From positions 23,448 to 87,447 of the forward strand of contig NZ_JNVB01000024.1 in NCBI RefSeq assembly GCF_000770305.1: a stretch of DNA of 64,000 nt, written 5' to 3'. Position 1 is the stretch's first letter; each line of letters starts with the position of its first letter. The position numbers and the translations under genes were made by a program. Origin of the DNA: Erwinia oleae (GTDB taxonomy: Bacteria > Pseudomonadota > Gammaproteobacteria > Enterobacterales > Enterobacteriaceae). Below are positions 25,241 through 33,263 of the stretch, one piece after another. Under the pieces are notes generated by a model. That model was not told where the DNA came from. It worked only from the letters and a program-made list of their open reading frames with translations, and did not search any database.

Positions 25241-25477
25241 CAGCCATTTCTGCCTCAGGAGATTATTAAAGGCGAAAACCGACAGGATGATTTACTTCAC
25301 AAATTTTTTAGTCTGTGGTGAATGTAAAAGCAGCAAATTGCGAGCCCGCTCGCAACGGGTTATTTCTGCGAGGTTTTAACCGGAAAACCTCGCAAAAACG
25401 CTATTGCACACCGCGATGTGTTGAGGTATGAATTGTCAGAGAGCCGGAGGGCTCCTGGAACAAAATAGGGATATACG
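25241..25477. other. Intergenic region with two hairpins
   Basis: Contains a perfect hairpin with 11-bp arms (TGCGAGGTTTT / AAAACCTCGCA, 25367-25394, loop AACCGG) lacking a U-tract, and a smaller one (GAGCC / GGCTC, 25441-25454). The second lies just before the ribosome site of the next gene and may affect its translation. No coding sequence seen. Confidence 0.5.
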
Positions 25478-25804
25478 ATGAAAAGATTATCGCGTTTCAG
25501 CGCGCTCACCACTCTCTTTGGCAACGGCTCTCGCTATATAGTGCAATACGTCTGGCGGAGGGTAAAAGAGTTGATTCATTCACTTTTCCACAGTGAACAT
25601 CCCCAGCATAAAAAACATCGCAACTTTATTACAGTCATGCTGAGCTTATACACATTCCAGCAAATAGTGGCTGTAAGTAGTGTTAAAACATCGAATTTGA
25701 TTTGTTACCCTACTGATTTTATTATTCTTTTCTTCATGTTGATTGGCATTTTATCGTTCTACCGCGGGGTGTTTCGCTTTATTGACTGGTATAACGGTAA
25801 CTGA
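25478..25804 (+). CDS. Orphan small membrane protein, 108 aa
   Basis: Starts at ATG 25478 after AGGG with a 7-base spacing. The first half is basic and amphipathic. Two hydrophobic stretches follow (about 50-66 and 79-97, IILFFMLIGILSFYRGVF). I recognise no family. Base composition is more AT-rich than the neighbours, and it is followed within 6 bases by a terminator hairpin, which supports a real transcript. Possibly part of a small horizontally acquired patch together with the terminator-rich DNA downstream. Confidence 0.55.
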   Translation: MKRLSRFSALTTLFGNGSRYIVQYVWRRVKELIHSLFHSEHPQHKKHRNFITVMLSLYTFQQIVAVSSVKTSNLICYPTDFIILFFMLIGILSFYRGVFRFIDWYNGN

Positions 25805-25809
25805 TATCC

Positions 25810-25835
25810 AAAAGGGTCAACCCGCAGGCCCTTTT
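25810..25835 (+). terminator. Terminator after the orphan membrane protein
   Basis: Stem AAAAGGGTC / GGCCCTTTT (one GU pair) with an 8-nt loop directly after the stop codon. The symmetric A and T ends mean it could act on both strands. Confidence 0.6.
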
Positions 25836-26032
25836 ACCCACAAGCACTTATTATAGCCAGTCCGGCTCATCTTCTCTGCGCATGCAACCTGACGCTTTTG
25901 CCAGTCGGACACCCATTACGTGCTTAATCGTGGCTGAGCGCTTCTCAGGCATATCTATTACGCTATATCACTGTATGCTGGGTGTTCTCATCTCTGATGA
26001 GCTGAGATTTTGGATTACCCTTGTAAATTATT

Positions 26033-26055
26033 TCCCGTGTAACGCGGGATTTTTT
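26033..26055 (+). terminator. Intrinsic terminator 1 of the array
   Basis: Stem TCCCGTG / CGCGGGA with a 3-nt loop, followed by six T residues. No coding gene precedes it closely. Confidence 0.75.
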
Positions 26056-26140
26056 AGAGATGAATTGAATTCCGAACATGTCAGATGCTCCTACCATCTG
26101 GCAAGTGAGAAGAAGCCCGCCCTGGTGGTGGGCTTTTTTT
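26056..26140 (+). ncRNA. Candidate small RNA with exposed CUCCUAC loop
   Basis: Between terminators 1 and 2 lies a perfect 6-bp hairpin CAGATG / CATCTG (26082-26100) whose 7-nt loop is CTCCTAC, complementary to Shine-Dalgarno sequences. It is followed by a short linker and a strong terminator, the usual layout of a base-pairing RNA. No clear promoter was found, so it may instead be processed from a longer transcript. Confidence 0.35.
26113..26140 (+). terminator. Intrinsic terminator 2 of the array
   Basis: Stem AAGCCCGCC / GGTGGGCTT (one GU pair), 5-nt loop, then seven T residues. Confidence 0.85.
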
Positions 26141-26181
26141 CGTCTGTGGCAGGTATAATTGCAAAAAAACCTGAAAATACG

Positions 26182-26213
26182 CGGGCAGAATCGGCTTACC
26201 GCCCGTTTTTTTT
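26182..26213 (+). terminator. Intrinsic terminator 3 of the array
   Basis: CGGGC / GCCCG stem with an inner GG/CC pairing, then eight T residues. A perfect TATAAT (26154-26159) lies about 25 bases upstream, so a very short transcript of about 48 nt could start and end here. Confidence 0.75.
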
Positions 26214-26269
26214 CGGCGGAAAGGCAAATTCAGACTACGTCGTTTCAAATTTTTCACTCTTACATAATT

Positions 26270-26385
26270 CTTACACTCTGATTTTGCATGGCCGACTACA
26301 CTACTTCTCCTACGCGCACTGATGAATGCGCGTGAGTGTAGTGTTAAGCACAATAATTTTGCCGGCCGTACCGGCCGGTTTTTTT
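26270..26385 (+). ncRNA. Candidate small RNA with a bulged CUUCUCCU stem
   Basis: A long hairpin pairs ACTACACT (26295-26302) with AGTGTAGT (26335-26342), and ACGCGCA (26312-26318) with TGCGCGT (26327-26333). This leaves ACTTCTCCT (26303-26311) unpaired on one side. Terminator 4 follows 20 bases later. The unpaired CUCCU is again complementary to a Shine-Dalgarno sequence and shares CTCCTAC with the candidate at 26056-26140. Promoter only weakly supported (TACATAAT near 26261). Confidence 0.4.
26362..26385 (+). terminator. Intrinsic terminator 4 of the array
   Basis: Perfect 7-bp stem CCGGCCG / CGGCCGG with loop TAC, then seven T residues. Confidence 0.9.
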
Positions 26386-26488
26386 GTGCATCGAACTCAA
26401 GTATTTAATTTTGCAGGCCGATAACATCATTACCTGAGGTCGTATTTTCAGGATAATACTAAGAATACACACAGCACTTTTTCTGCTC

Positions 26489-26514
26489 AGCCCGCACATT
26501 GCGGGCTTTTTTTT
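26489..26514 (+). terminator. Intrinsic terminator 5 of the array
   Basis: Perfect 8-bp stem AGCCCGCA / TGCGGGCT with loop CAT, then eight T residues. The 100 bases before it hold a CCTGA / TCAGG hairpin and a GATAAT hexamer but no gene. Confidence 0.9.
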
Positions 26515-26649
26515 GCCTTAAGGCGCCTGATAAGCGGATGAGCGCGGCACGCGGCCAGGGCGAAATCACCCTCGAGCCTGTTGCAGGTGGTCAGAAAAAG
26601 AACGGATAATATTAGGAAAGGGTATTAGGAAAGGCAGGTTTCAGACGCA

Positions 26650-26672
26650 AAAAAACCACCTTACGGCGGTAT
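26650..26672 (-). terminator. Probable terminator of the tRNA operon
   Basis: On the minus strand ACCGCC-GTAA-GGTGGT is followed by TTTTTTTGCG, about 45 bases past the leuZ 3' end. Confidence 0.7.
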
Positions 26673-26714
26673 CAACATTGCTCATATTGCTTTGTTTTTA
26701 TTGAGTATTCGGCG

Positions 26715-26801
26715 TGGTGCCCGGGGCGGGACTTGAACCCGCACAGCCATAAAGCCGAGGGATTTTAAATCCCTTGTGTCTACCGATTTCACCACCCGGG
26801 C
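26715..26801 (-). tRNA. leuZ: tRNA-Leu (anticodon UAA)
   Basis: 87-nt cloverleaf with long variable arm, GCCCGGG / CCCGGGC acceptor stem, anticodon TAA in the loop between GGGAT and ATCCC, T-arm GTTCAAGTC, encoded CCA. Last gene of the Gly-Cys-Leu tRNA operon found in E. coli. Confidence 0.96.
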
Positions 26802-26812
26802 AGGGTATAAAG

Positions 26813-26886
26813 TGGAGGCGCGTCCCGGAGTCGAACCGAGGTTGACGGATTTGCAATCCGCTGCATGGCCACTCTGCCAACGCGCC
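26813..26886 (-). tRNA. cysT: tRNA-Cys (anticodon GCA)
   Basis: 74-nt cloverleaf; acceptor GGCGCGT / ACGCGCC, anticodon GCA between CGGATT and AATCCG, T-arm GTTCGACTC, encoded CCA after the discriminator U. Confidence 0.96.
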
Positions 26887-26926
26887 GTAACTGCTTCGCT
26901 GCCAGGCAACGCCTGAGAGCCAAATC

Positions 26927-27002
<76 letters not shown>

Positions 27003-27082
27003 CTTTATCAACGAACCTGAATGAACAGAAGCTGCTGATTTACTTTATCTTCTGGCAAACTCACTGCCTTTCGATGCGTTGC

Positions 27083-27110
27083 ATTCTACTGACCTGGTCG
27101 AACGAGTCAA
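27083..27110 (-). promoter_or_regulatory. Sigma-70 promoter of the glyW-cysT-leuZ operon
   Basis: On the minus strand TTGACT (27110-27105) and TAGAAT (27088-27083) are separated by 16 bases. A GC-rich GCAACGC discriminator follows, as in stable-RNA promoters. The mature tRNA-Gly begins about 80 bases downstream. Confidence 0.7.
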
Positions 27111-27154
27111 TAAAATAATCCTCACTTTCTGTCCGTTTGCTGCTTTTTACGGCG

Positions 27155-27703
27155 TCATCCTTCAAACAGGTCGCCGCGTGCTGCATTGAGATACTGGAAC
27201 ATTGACCAGAAGGTGAGCACCGCGGCGATATAGAACGCCACCACGCCAATACCGATTACCATCGTGTCATAGCGCCAGAGCAGCGCCACCAGCGACAGCA
27301 TCTGCGCGGTGGTTTTCACTTTACCAATCCAGGAAACCGCCACGCTGCTGCGCTTGCCTATTTCCGCCATCCACTCCCGCAATGCAGAAATGATAATCTC
27401 GCGGGCAATCATCGTTGCCGCCGGCAGCGTGATCCACCAGGAATGAAAATACTCCGCCACCAGCACCAGCGCGATCGCCACCATCACCTTGTCAGCTACC
27501 GGGTCGAGGAAAGCGCCAAAGCGCGTCGTTTGCTTCAGGCGGCGCGCCAGATAGCCATCGAACCAGTCGGTAATAGCTGCGACAATAAAAATGAGCGCGC
27601 ACGCCAGGGGAGCCCACTGAAAAGGCAGATAAAACGCCAGAACAAAGAAGGGGATCAGCACGACACGAAACAGTGTAAGCAACGTCGGAATATTAAGATG
27701 CAT
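27155..27703 (-). CDS. pgsA: CDP-diacylglycerol--glycerol-3-phosphate 3-phosphatidyltransferase
   Basis: Inner-membrane enzyme that makes phosphatidylglycerophosphate, the first committed step to phosphatidylglycerol and cardiolipin. The 182-residue protein carries the CDP-alcohol phosphotransferase signature ([27 protein letters not shown], about 45-72) with its four aspartates, plus about four membrane helices. Length equals E. coli PgsA. It follows uvrC by 71 bases on the same strand, and the tRNA operon promoter overlaps the DNA just past its stop. Confidence 0.97.
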   Translation of the reverse strand: MHLNIPTLLTLFRVVLIPFFVLAFYLPFQWAPLACALIFIVAAITDWFDGYLARRLKQTTRFGAFLDPVADKVMVAIALVLVAEYFHSWWITLPAATMIAREIIISALREWMAEIGKRSSVAVSWIGKVKTTAQMLSLVALLWRYDTMVIGIGVVAFYIAAVLTFWSMFQYLNAARGDLFEG

Positions 27704-27774
27704 AGATACGCTAACTGTCTGGGCAGGGTAGAATTTGTCCTTATGTTCCTACATTGCCCGAAGGGTTGCAATGC

Positions 27775-29607
27775 TTAGTGTTTCAGCGAATGGAAGATTT
27801 TCTCTGCCAGCGCATGGGATATTCCCGGAACGCTGGCAATTTCATCCACCGAGGCGTTCATCAACGGTTGCAGGCCGCCCATGTATTTTAGCAGCTGCTG
27901 GCGCCTTTTTGGCCCGATCCCCTCAATTGATTCCAGCGCGCTGGTGTTCTTCGCTTTCGCGCGTTTATTGCGATGCCCGGTAATTGCATGATTGTGAGAG
28001 TCGTCACGAATATGCTGAATGACATGCAGCGCTGGCGAATCAGGCGGCAGGGAGAAACCCTCACCTTCCGGTTCAAAGAACAGCGTCTCCAGTCCGGCTT
28101 TACGGTCGGTGCCTTTAGCAATGCCGAGTAAAATGGGATGTGACTTATCCCACTCGACATTCAGTTCGGCAAATACTTTTTTCGCCTGACCGAGCTGCCC
28201 TTTTCCGCCATCAATCAGGATCACATCCGGAATTTTGCTCTCTTCCAGCGCTTTACCATAGCGGCGACGCAGCACCTGATTCATCGCCGCATAGTCATCA
28301 CCCGGCGTAATACCGGTGATGTTATAGCGGCGATACTCCGCGCGCAGCGGGCCATTACTGTCAAACACCACGCAGGAAGCAACGGTCTGCTCCCCCATCG
28401 TATGGCTGATATCAAAGCACTCCATGCGTTTGATGTTGGGCAGCTTCAGTACGCCAGCCAGCGCAGTAAGCCGCTGATGAATAGTTGATTGCTGAGAAAG
28501 CCTGCTGGTGAGCGCCGTGCTGGCGTTAGTGCGCGCGAGTTTCAGGTAGCGCGCGCGGTCGCCGCGTGGATTGCTTTGAATGGAGACGCGACGTCCGGCG
28601 AGTTCGGTCAACGAATCCGCCAGCAGCGTTTTTTCCGGCAGCGCAAAGTCCAGCAGTATATCGGATGGCAGCGTGCGAGCCTGGCTTCCCTGGAGATAAA
28701 ACTGGCCGACAAAGGTTTGCACCACCTCCGACAATTCGGTATCTCCCGGCACTTTTGGGAAATAGCTGCGGCTGCCCAGCACCTTGCCCTGGCGAATAAA
28801 AAGCACATGCAGGCAGGCCATGCCCGCGTCATAGGCAACGCCAATCACGTCCAGATCGTCGCCATTGTTCGATACAAACTGCTTTTCCGTGACGCGGCGC
28901 ACCGCCTGAATCTGATCGCGCAACCGCGCCGCTTCTTCAAAACGCATCTCACGACTGGCCGCTTCCATCATTCCAACCAGTTGATTCAACACCTGATCGT
29001 CTTTGCCGGAAAGAAACAGGCGTACCCACGCCACCTGCTGCGCATACTCTTCCTCCGAGACCAGCCCGGCGACGCACGGCCCAAGGCAGCGTCCGATCTG
29101 GTATTGCAGACACGGACGCGAACGGTTGCGGTAGACGCTGTTTTCACACTGGCGGATCGGAAAAATTTTCTGCAACAGCGACAGGGTTTCACGCACGGCG
29201 TAACCGTTGGGAAACGGGCCAAAATACTCGCCCTTGGCATGTTTTGCACCACGATGGCTGGCCAGCCGTGGATGGGTGTCGCCGCTGAGAAATATATAAG
29301 GATAGGATTTGTCGTCGCGCAGCAGTACGTTGTAGCGCGGCTGATAAAGCTTGATGTAGTTGTGTTCAAGCAGCAGAGCTTCCGTTTCGGTATGCGTCAC
29401 GGTGACATCAATCTGCCGGATACTCGCGACCAGCGCTTCGGTTTTTCGGCTGCCCGGATTGACCCGGAAATAGCTGGAAAGCCGCTTTTTGAGATCTTTT
29501 GCTTTGCCCACATAGATAACCGTGCCGCCCGCATCGTACATACGGTAGACGCCCGGCTGGCTGGTTACAGATTTCAGGAAGGATGGCGCATCAAATACAT
29601 CATTCAC
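27775..29607 (-). CDS. uvrC: UvrABC excinuclease subunit C
   Basis: Dual-incision nuclease of nucleotide excision repair, 610 residues as in E. coli. The GIY-YIG domain is at the N-terminus ([25 protein letters not shown], about 18-43), the UVR motif near 204-230, and the RNase H-like 5' nuclease domain around 390-540 ([26 protein letters not shown]). A C-terminal helix-hairpin-helix pair ends the protein. The start overlaps the end of uvrY by 8 bases. Confidence 0.98.
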   Translation of the reverse strand: MNDVFDAPSFLKSVTSQPGVYRMYDAGGTVIYVGKAKDLKKRLSSYFRVNPGSRKTEALVASIRQIDVTVTHTETEALLLEHNYIKLYQPRYNVLLRDDKSYPYIFLSGDTHPRLASHRGAKHAKGEYFGPFPNGYAVRETLSLLQKIFPIRQCENSVYRNRSRPCLQYQIGRCLGPCVAGLVSEEEYAQQVAWVRLFLSGKDDQVLNQLVGMMEAASREMRFEEAARLRDQIQAVRRVTEKQFVSNNGDDLDVIGVAYDAGMACLHVLFIRQGKVLGSRSYFPKVPGDTELSEVVQTFVGQFYLQGSQARTLPSDILLDFALPEKTLLADSLTELAGRRVSIQSNPRGDRARYLKLARTNASTALTSRLSQQSTIHQRLTALAGVLKLPNIKRMECFDISHTMGEQTVASCVVFDSNGPLRAEYRRYNITGITPGDDYAAMNQVLRRRYGKALEESKIPDVILIDGGKGQLGQAKKVFAELNVEWDKSHPILLGIAKGTDRKAGLETLFFEPEGEGFSLPPDSPALHVIQHIRDDSHNHAITGHRNKRAKAKNTSALESIEGIGPKRRQQLLKYMGGLQPLMNASVDEIASVPGISHALAEKIFHSLKH

Positions 29608-30259
29608 TACTGATTAACGACTCCGGATTGAACAGGCCGTGGCGGATGGCAAGGTGCGTTAATTCAACGTCACCGCTGATATTAAGCTTGCTGAACATAC
29701 GATAGCGGTAGCTGTTGACGGTTTTTGGGCTCAGGTTGAGGTGTTCGGAAATTTCCGCCACTTTCTGGCCCCGGGTGATCATCAGCATAATCTGTAATTC
29801 ACGTTCCGACAAACTCCCGAAAGGCGAATCGGTTTTCTGCGGTTCTATCTGGCTGAGCGCCATCTGCTGAGCAATATCAGAAGCGATATAGCGCTGACCG
29901 GCGTTAACGGATCGAATGGCGCTGACTACCTCCTGCGGCGCGGCGCCTTTACTGAGGTAGCCGGCAGCGCCGGCCTGCATGACGCGCGCAGGCAGGGGAT
30001 TTTCGGTATGAATGGTGAGCATGATGATTTTGATGTCGGGGCGGTAGCGCACAATTTTTCGCGTTGCTTCGAGTCCGCCGATCCCCGGCATATTCATATC
30101 CATCAGCACCACATCGACGCTGTTTGAGCGACACCACTTTACCGCATCTTCACCGCAGCTTGCCTCTCCCGCAACGTGAAAGCCTTTAATGTCTTCCAGT
30201 ATACGGCGGATCCCGGCGCGAACGAGTTCATGGTCATCAACAAGAAGAACGCTAATCAA
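29600..30259 (-). CDS. uvrY: Response regulator UvrY (SirA/GacA)
   Basis: Partner of the BarA sensor kinase that activates CsrB/CsrC-type RNAs. The 219-residue protein has a receiver domain with phosphoacceptor Asp54 (VVLMDMNMP) and acidic DD near residue 8, and a LuxR-type helix-turn-helix ([39 protein letters not shown]). I use the TTG at 30259, which gives the known N-terminus and has GGAG 8 bases upstream; the longer frame from 30301 adds unrelated residues. Confidence 0.96.
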   Translation of the reverse strand: MISVLLVDDHELVRAGIRRILEDIKGFHVAGEASCGEDAVKWCRSNSVDVVLMDMNMPGIGGLEATRKIVRYRPDIKIIMLTIHTENPLPARVMQAGAAGYLSKGAAPQEVVSAIRSVNAGQRYIASDIAQQMALSQIEPQKTDSPFGSLSERELQIMLMITRGQKVAEISEHLNLSPKTVNSYRYRMFSKLNISGDVELTHLAIRHGLFNPESLISSE

Positions 30260-30490
30260 ACCGGTGTCTCCAGATGAGTAATGCCATACACATTTGGGCA
30301 TTTTTCAGGTCAGAGATCTTACCTCTTTTTGCGGGTGGGTTGAACATAAAATTAGTTTGCGCGGCGGCATCGCGTCATTATCATACAGGTTACCGATTTA
30401 TGTGATGATTATGTGATATACTTGTTATTAATCAACGTTATCAGCCGCATTTTGCGCTGGTGAAATGATAGTGACTGATAAGGAGTAACT

Positions 30491-30715
30491 ATGAGCAATA
30501 CTGACTTTTCAACCAGTGAAGAGACAAAAACCCTGGCCGAAGAGATGGCATGTATGAAGGCGCTGGTCACATTTATGCTGAAAGGAATGGGCCAGGCCGA
30601 TGCAGGTAAGGTGATAATTAATATGGAAAAATATATTAATCAGCTCACCGATCGCCGTCAGGCCGACGTATTTACTGATACGATCGGGCAGATTAAAGAA
30701 GCCTATCGCAAATAG
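30491..30715 (+). CDS. yecF: YecF, DUF2594 protein
   Basis: A 74-residue acidic-basic helical protein, MSNTDFSTSEETKTLAEEM at the start and QIKEAYRK at the end, matching YecF in length and pattern. AAGGAG precedes the ATG. It is divergent from uvrY, as in E. coli, and here sits between uvrY and the quorum-sensing pair. Function unknown. Confidence 0.9.
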   Translation: MSNTDFSTSEETKTLAEEMACMKALVTFMLKGMGQADAGKVIINMEKYINQLTDRRQADVFTDTIGQIKEAYRK

Positions 30716-30864
30716 TTTTCCGTGTCCGATGAGGCCCGTGGATCGCGCCTCAACGAGCCAGAGTGATAACTTTTCAGACCGGCCGTGACAACAGGTTTAC
30801 CCCTTAAGGCGCTACCCGGGTGGCGGCCGCCTGAGTATTGATTTTTACAGGCCAGACGGCGCGC

Positions 30865-31491
30865 CTAACGCGTTTTATTCCAGTTAGCAGAGACGCCCAG
30901 CGAAGGTAGCACTTCCGCCGGACTGAAACGCCGTGCACCGTGGAATTTAGCAGCCAGGTGAGGCTGCTCAACCGGAATGCTGATGGCAAACAGATTATCC
31001 TCCGACTGGATAACACCGGCAGACAACGGCGCATAAACCACGTTGTTTTCTGCAAACATCTGTTCCAGCATGGGCGTGGCGGCGCTGTACAGATATTTTA
31101 CGCCGGACTGTTCTGCCAACTGCACGCTGTGCCATAAAATACTCAAAGGTAGCGTGGCATCGATATCAAGCCTGGCGGAGAAACGTGACATCTCCCAGAT
31201 CGGTAACGCATGCGGAAGCGCCGGTTTTTCTCCCGCCTCCTCCAGCACCTCTCCCTCCGGCCTGTGCCACTCAATCAAACGCGCGCAGCCACAGATGCCA
31301 TGCTGGGCATTCCATGCGATTATCCAGGTTACATCCGAGCGATCAAAGCGATCGTATTCCTGGCCCGGCGTACTGAGCCGCGAAGGTATCGACCATCCCT
31401 CTTCCCGCGCATACACGCTGTAACGATAGCTGCCCAGTTCAGCCAGTAAAGAGGAAGGCATATCCTTCAGCTTTGTTTGAATGATTTTCAT
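30865..31491 (-). CDS. Acyl-homoserine-lactone synthase (LuxI family)
   Basis: Makes an AHL quorum signal from S-adenosylmethionine and an acyl-ACP. The 208-residue protein has the family's conserved pieces: RYSVYAREEGW near 23-33, EYDRFD near 46-51, the GCAR arginine near 70, and WEMSRF with the conserved glutamate, serine and arginine near 98-103. Start ATG 31491 has GAGAGGA upstream; a longer frame has none. It lies directly downstream of sdiA on the same strand. Published work proposes that PhzI/ExpI-type synthases are the original partners of SdiA, and this gene's place fits. Acyl chain not predictable here. Confidence 0.92.
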   Translation of the reverse strand: MKIIQTKLKDMPSSLLAELGSYRYSVYAREEGWSIPSRLSTPGQEYDRFDRSDVTWIIAWNAQHGICGCARLIEWHRPEGEVLEEAGEKPALPHALPIWEMSRFSARLDIDATLPLSILWHSVQLAEQSGVKYLYSAATPMLEQMFAENNVVYAPLSAGVIQSEDNLFAISIPVEQPHLAAKFHGARRFSPAEVLPSLGVSANWNKTR

Positions 31492-31590
31492 TATAATTCC
31501 TCTCCCGCATTCCTTCGTGAATGCCGCTCCTGACGGCTTGAGCAGGGGCTGCAACCCCGGCGCAGGGTAGACAACCAATTAGCAATACGA

Positions 31591-31610
31591 AACTACTAAA
31601 TTTAGTAGTT
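31591..31610. promoter_or_regulatory. Lux-box-like perfect palindrome between sdiA and the AHL synthase gene
   Basis: AACTACTAAATTTAGTAGTT is a perfect 20-bp palindrome, the usual length of a lux box. It lies 99 bp upstream of the synthase start and 10 bp past the sdiA stop, so it is placed to let SdiA control its synthase. Confidence 0.75.
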
Positions 31611-31620
31611 GCTGCGCTGT

Positions 31621-32343
31621 TCAGAGTAGTCCGATTGCCGCAGCATAGGTGGCTACCTGGGTTCTGTTTGTCGCATTAAATCGCTTTTGCATATTTTTTT
31701 GGTGAAAATTAACGGTATGTTCAGAGATGGAGAGGATCAACGATATTTCCACAGAGGTTTTACCTTCTGCCGTCCATTTAAGTATTTCCAGCTCACGCTG
31801 ACTTAATTCCATGTCCAGAACCGCTACCGATATATCATTCACCCGCTGTAATGCTTCAAGCATCGCCACCATCAGGTGCTGTATCTTTAGCTGCTTTTCT
31901 TCTGTCAACCCACTGTTATCAAATGTTTTTTCCGAAGCGACCGATAAAATACACAGGACACGATTTTTAGTCATGGATGAGCAGGAAAAACCCGAATGAA
32001 TTCCATGTTTTTTTGCTGCTTCAAACACACCCTGCCCTTCACTAACAAGGTCATCATTCCATAACAATATTTTCCCGGGCATCAGACAATGCCGGATTAC
32101 GGGATCTTTTTCCGCAAACTTTTCTTTCTGATAAATCCGAACCCATTTTTTAGGATAATTACTGTATATGAAAATCCTCGGCCGGGTAAAAGGTATGGGA
32201 TGACGAATATACAGAGCATAATATTCAAACCCCAGCATTTGGATCTGCTGTTCAATAAGATAAATTACATCAGCGCCATTTTGAGCATGATGAAAACTGA
32301 ACCGCATTTCATTGCGCCAACTGAAATAATCTTCAGCAGTCAT
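31621..32343 (-). CDS. sdiA: SdiA, LuxR-type quorum-sensing regulator
   Basis: A 240-residue LuxR protein, the same length as E. coli SdiA. The N-terminal autoinducer-binding domain begins DYFSWRNEM and holds YYALYIRHPIPFTRP and WNDDL with the family's tryptophan, tyrosine and aspartate. The C-terminal helix-turn-helix reads LSQRELEILKWTAEGKTSVEIS, then LSISEHTVNFHQKNMQKRF. Gene context (uvrY, yecF) matches sdiA. In E. coli and Salmonella it is an orphan; here a synthase gene follows. Codon use and GC are lower than in the flanking housekeeping genes. Confidence 0.93.
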   Translation of the reverse strand: MTAEDYFSWRNEMRFSFHHAQNGADVIYLIEQQIQMLGFEYYALYIRHPIPFTRPRIFIYSNYPKKWVRIYQKEKFAEKDPVIRHCLMPGKILLWNDDLVSEGQGVFEAAKKHGIHSGFSCSSMTKNRVLCILSVASEKTFDNSGLTEEKQLKIQHLMVAMLEALQRVNDISVAVLDMELSQRELEILKWTAEGKTSVEISLILSISEHTVNFHQKNMQKRFNATNRTQVATYAAAIGLL

Positions 32344-33263
32344 TAACGCCTCATCGAAATGGCAGACTTTCCCTTATCCGACAGGTCAGGGCTTCTCCGC
32401 AAAACAAAATTCCACTTCCGTAACAGTTAATTACAGACGCTAAGGTGAGACGGAAAATAAAGCGGCTTCCGTCGCTTCCGGCTTCGCAAAAAAATGTATC
32501 ATCAACTCAGCCCGGCGCAATGTTCGCGTTAACAGACAATTATTCCTGTGCTCCCTGTCTGTAACCACCTGCCTCTGAGCAGCTCTCTTAATGCAACAAG
32601 AATAGGATTTTTCCTGGAAATATTCAATATTTTTGACATTATTTCACACCTGATATGGTCTAAATTTTTTGAGCCAGTTAATCAATTTTTTTCATCTAAA
32701 AAGAAATTTGGCTTAGATCAATGAGTAACCCATTAATAGCTATATCAATAAAATCCTTTTGTCCAATTTGGCTTTATCAAATGCATTAATTTTAAGAGAG
32801 TATCACTAAATTGAGGTTAATCATTCAGAGCAGAACAGCCATTCGTGAAGGTGTTGACAGCCCGAATCCCGGCAGACCTGAGGTATTCGCCACTGTCAGC
32901 AATGTCTGCGTATCGTTGATTTTACATGTCGCCTCATCGCGCTATCAGCGCCATTAAAGAAAAATTTTTGGTCTCAATAAAAGCGAAGCGAACGTTTTGC
33001 ACTCTGTTCATAAGGCTTTTACACGCTCAATTCTTCCCCCTGGCGTTAACTGCGCGGCTTGTACAGAGCCTCCCTGGCTACGCTATATTTTTACAGATTC
33101 ATGCGCTCATGATTATAACAATGGCTGGCTCTGGCACGCTGCAAATCGGGTTCCGGTTTTAAGACCGCGCATATATTTAGTATAAAATACAGTGAGGCTG
33201 CTGAACACGGTTTTCAATGTCGACACACGCAATTAAATCAAATTTTTCTCTCTGCTTTTTTTA

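Larger units (their letters stand above)
25836..26649. other. Non-coding, terminator-rich region (candidate small-RNA array)
   Basis: About 800 bases without a convincing gene. A 146-codon open frame at 25882-26322 has no ribosome site and runs straight through three terminators, so I do not accept it. The region holds five plus-strand intrinsic terminators, a perfect TATAAT at 26154-26159, two hairpins exposing CTCCTAC, and a short tandem repeat near 26609-26635 (TATTAGGAAAGG twice). Individual elements are listed separately. Confidence 0.6.

Noticed and set aside
25882..26322. 146-codon open frame in the terminator-rich region
   Set aside because: No ribosome site, unusual residue mix, and it passes through three strong intrinsic terminators; likely chance.
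26609..26635. Short tandem repeat (TATTAGGAAAGG twice) as a possible attachment site or iteron
   Set aside because: Only two copies and no integrase, replication gene or matching copy of the tRNA end found in the window.
26715..26801. leuZ as an integration site for a genomic island
   Set aside because: The adjacent unusual block would fit, but I could not find a duplicated tRNA 3' end or integrase, so an island is not supported.
28489..29613. 374-codon plus-strand frame opposite uvrC
   Set aside because: Antisense shadow of a well-identified gene; no start signals.
32926..33185. Two overlapping short frames, one with a CAHDYNN string faintly like a phospholipase A2 active site
   Set aside because: No proper start codon or ribosome site, the motif lacks the rest of the family pattern, and the frame ends quickly.
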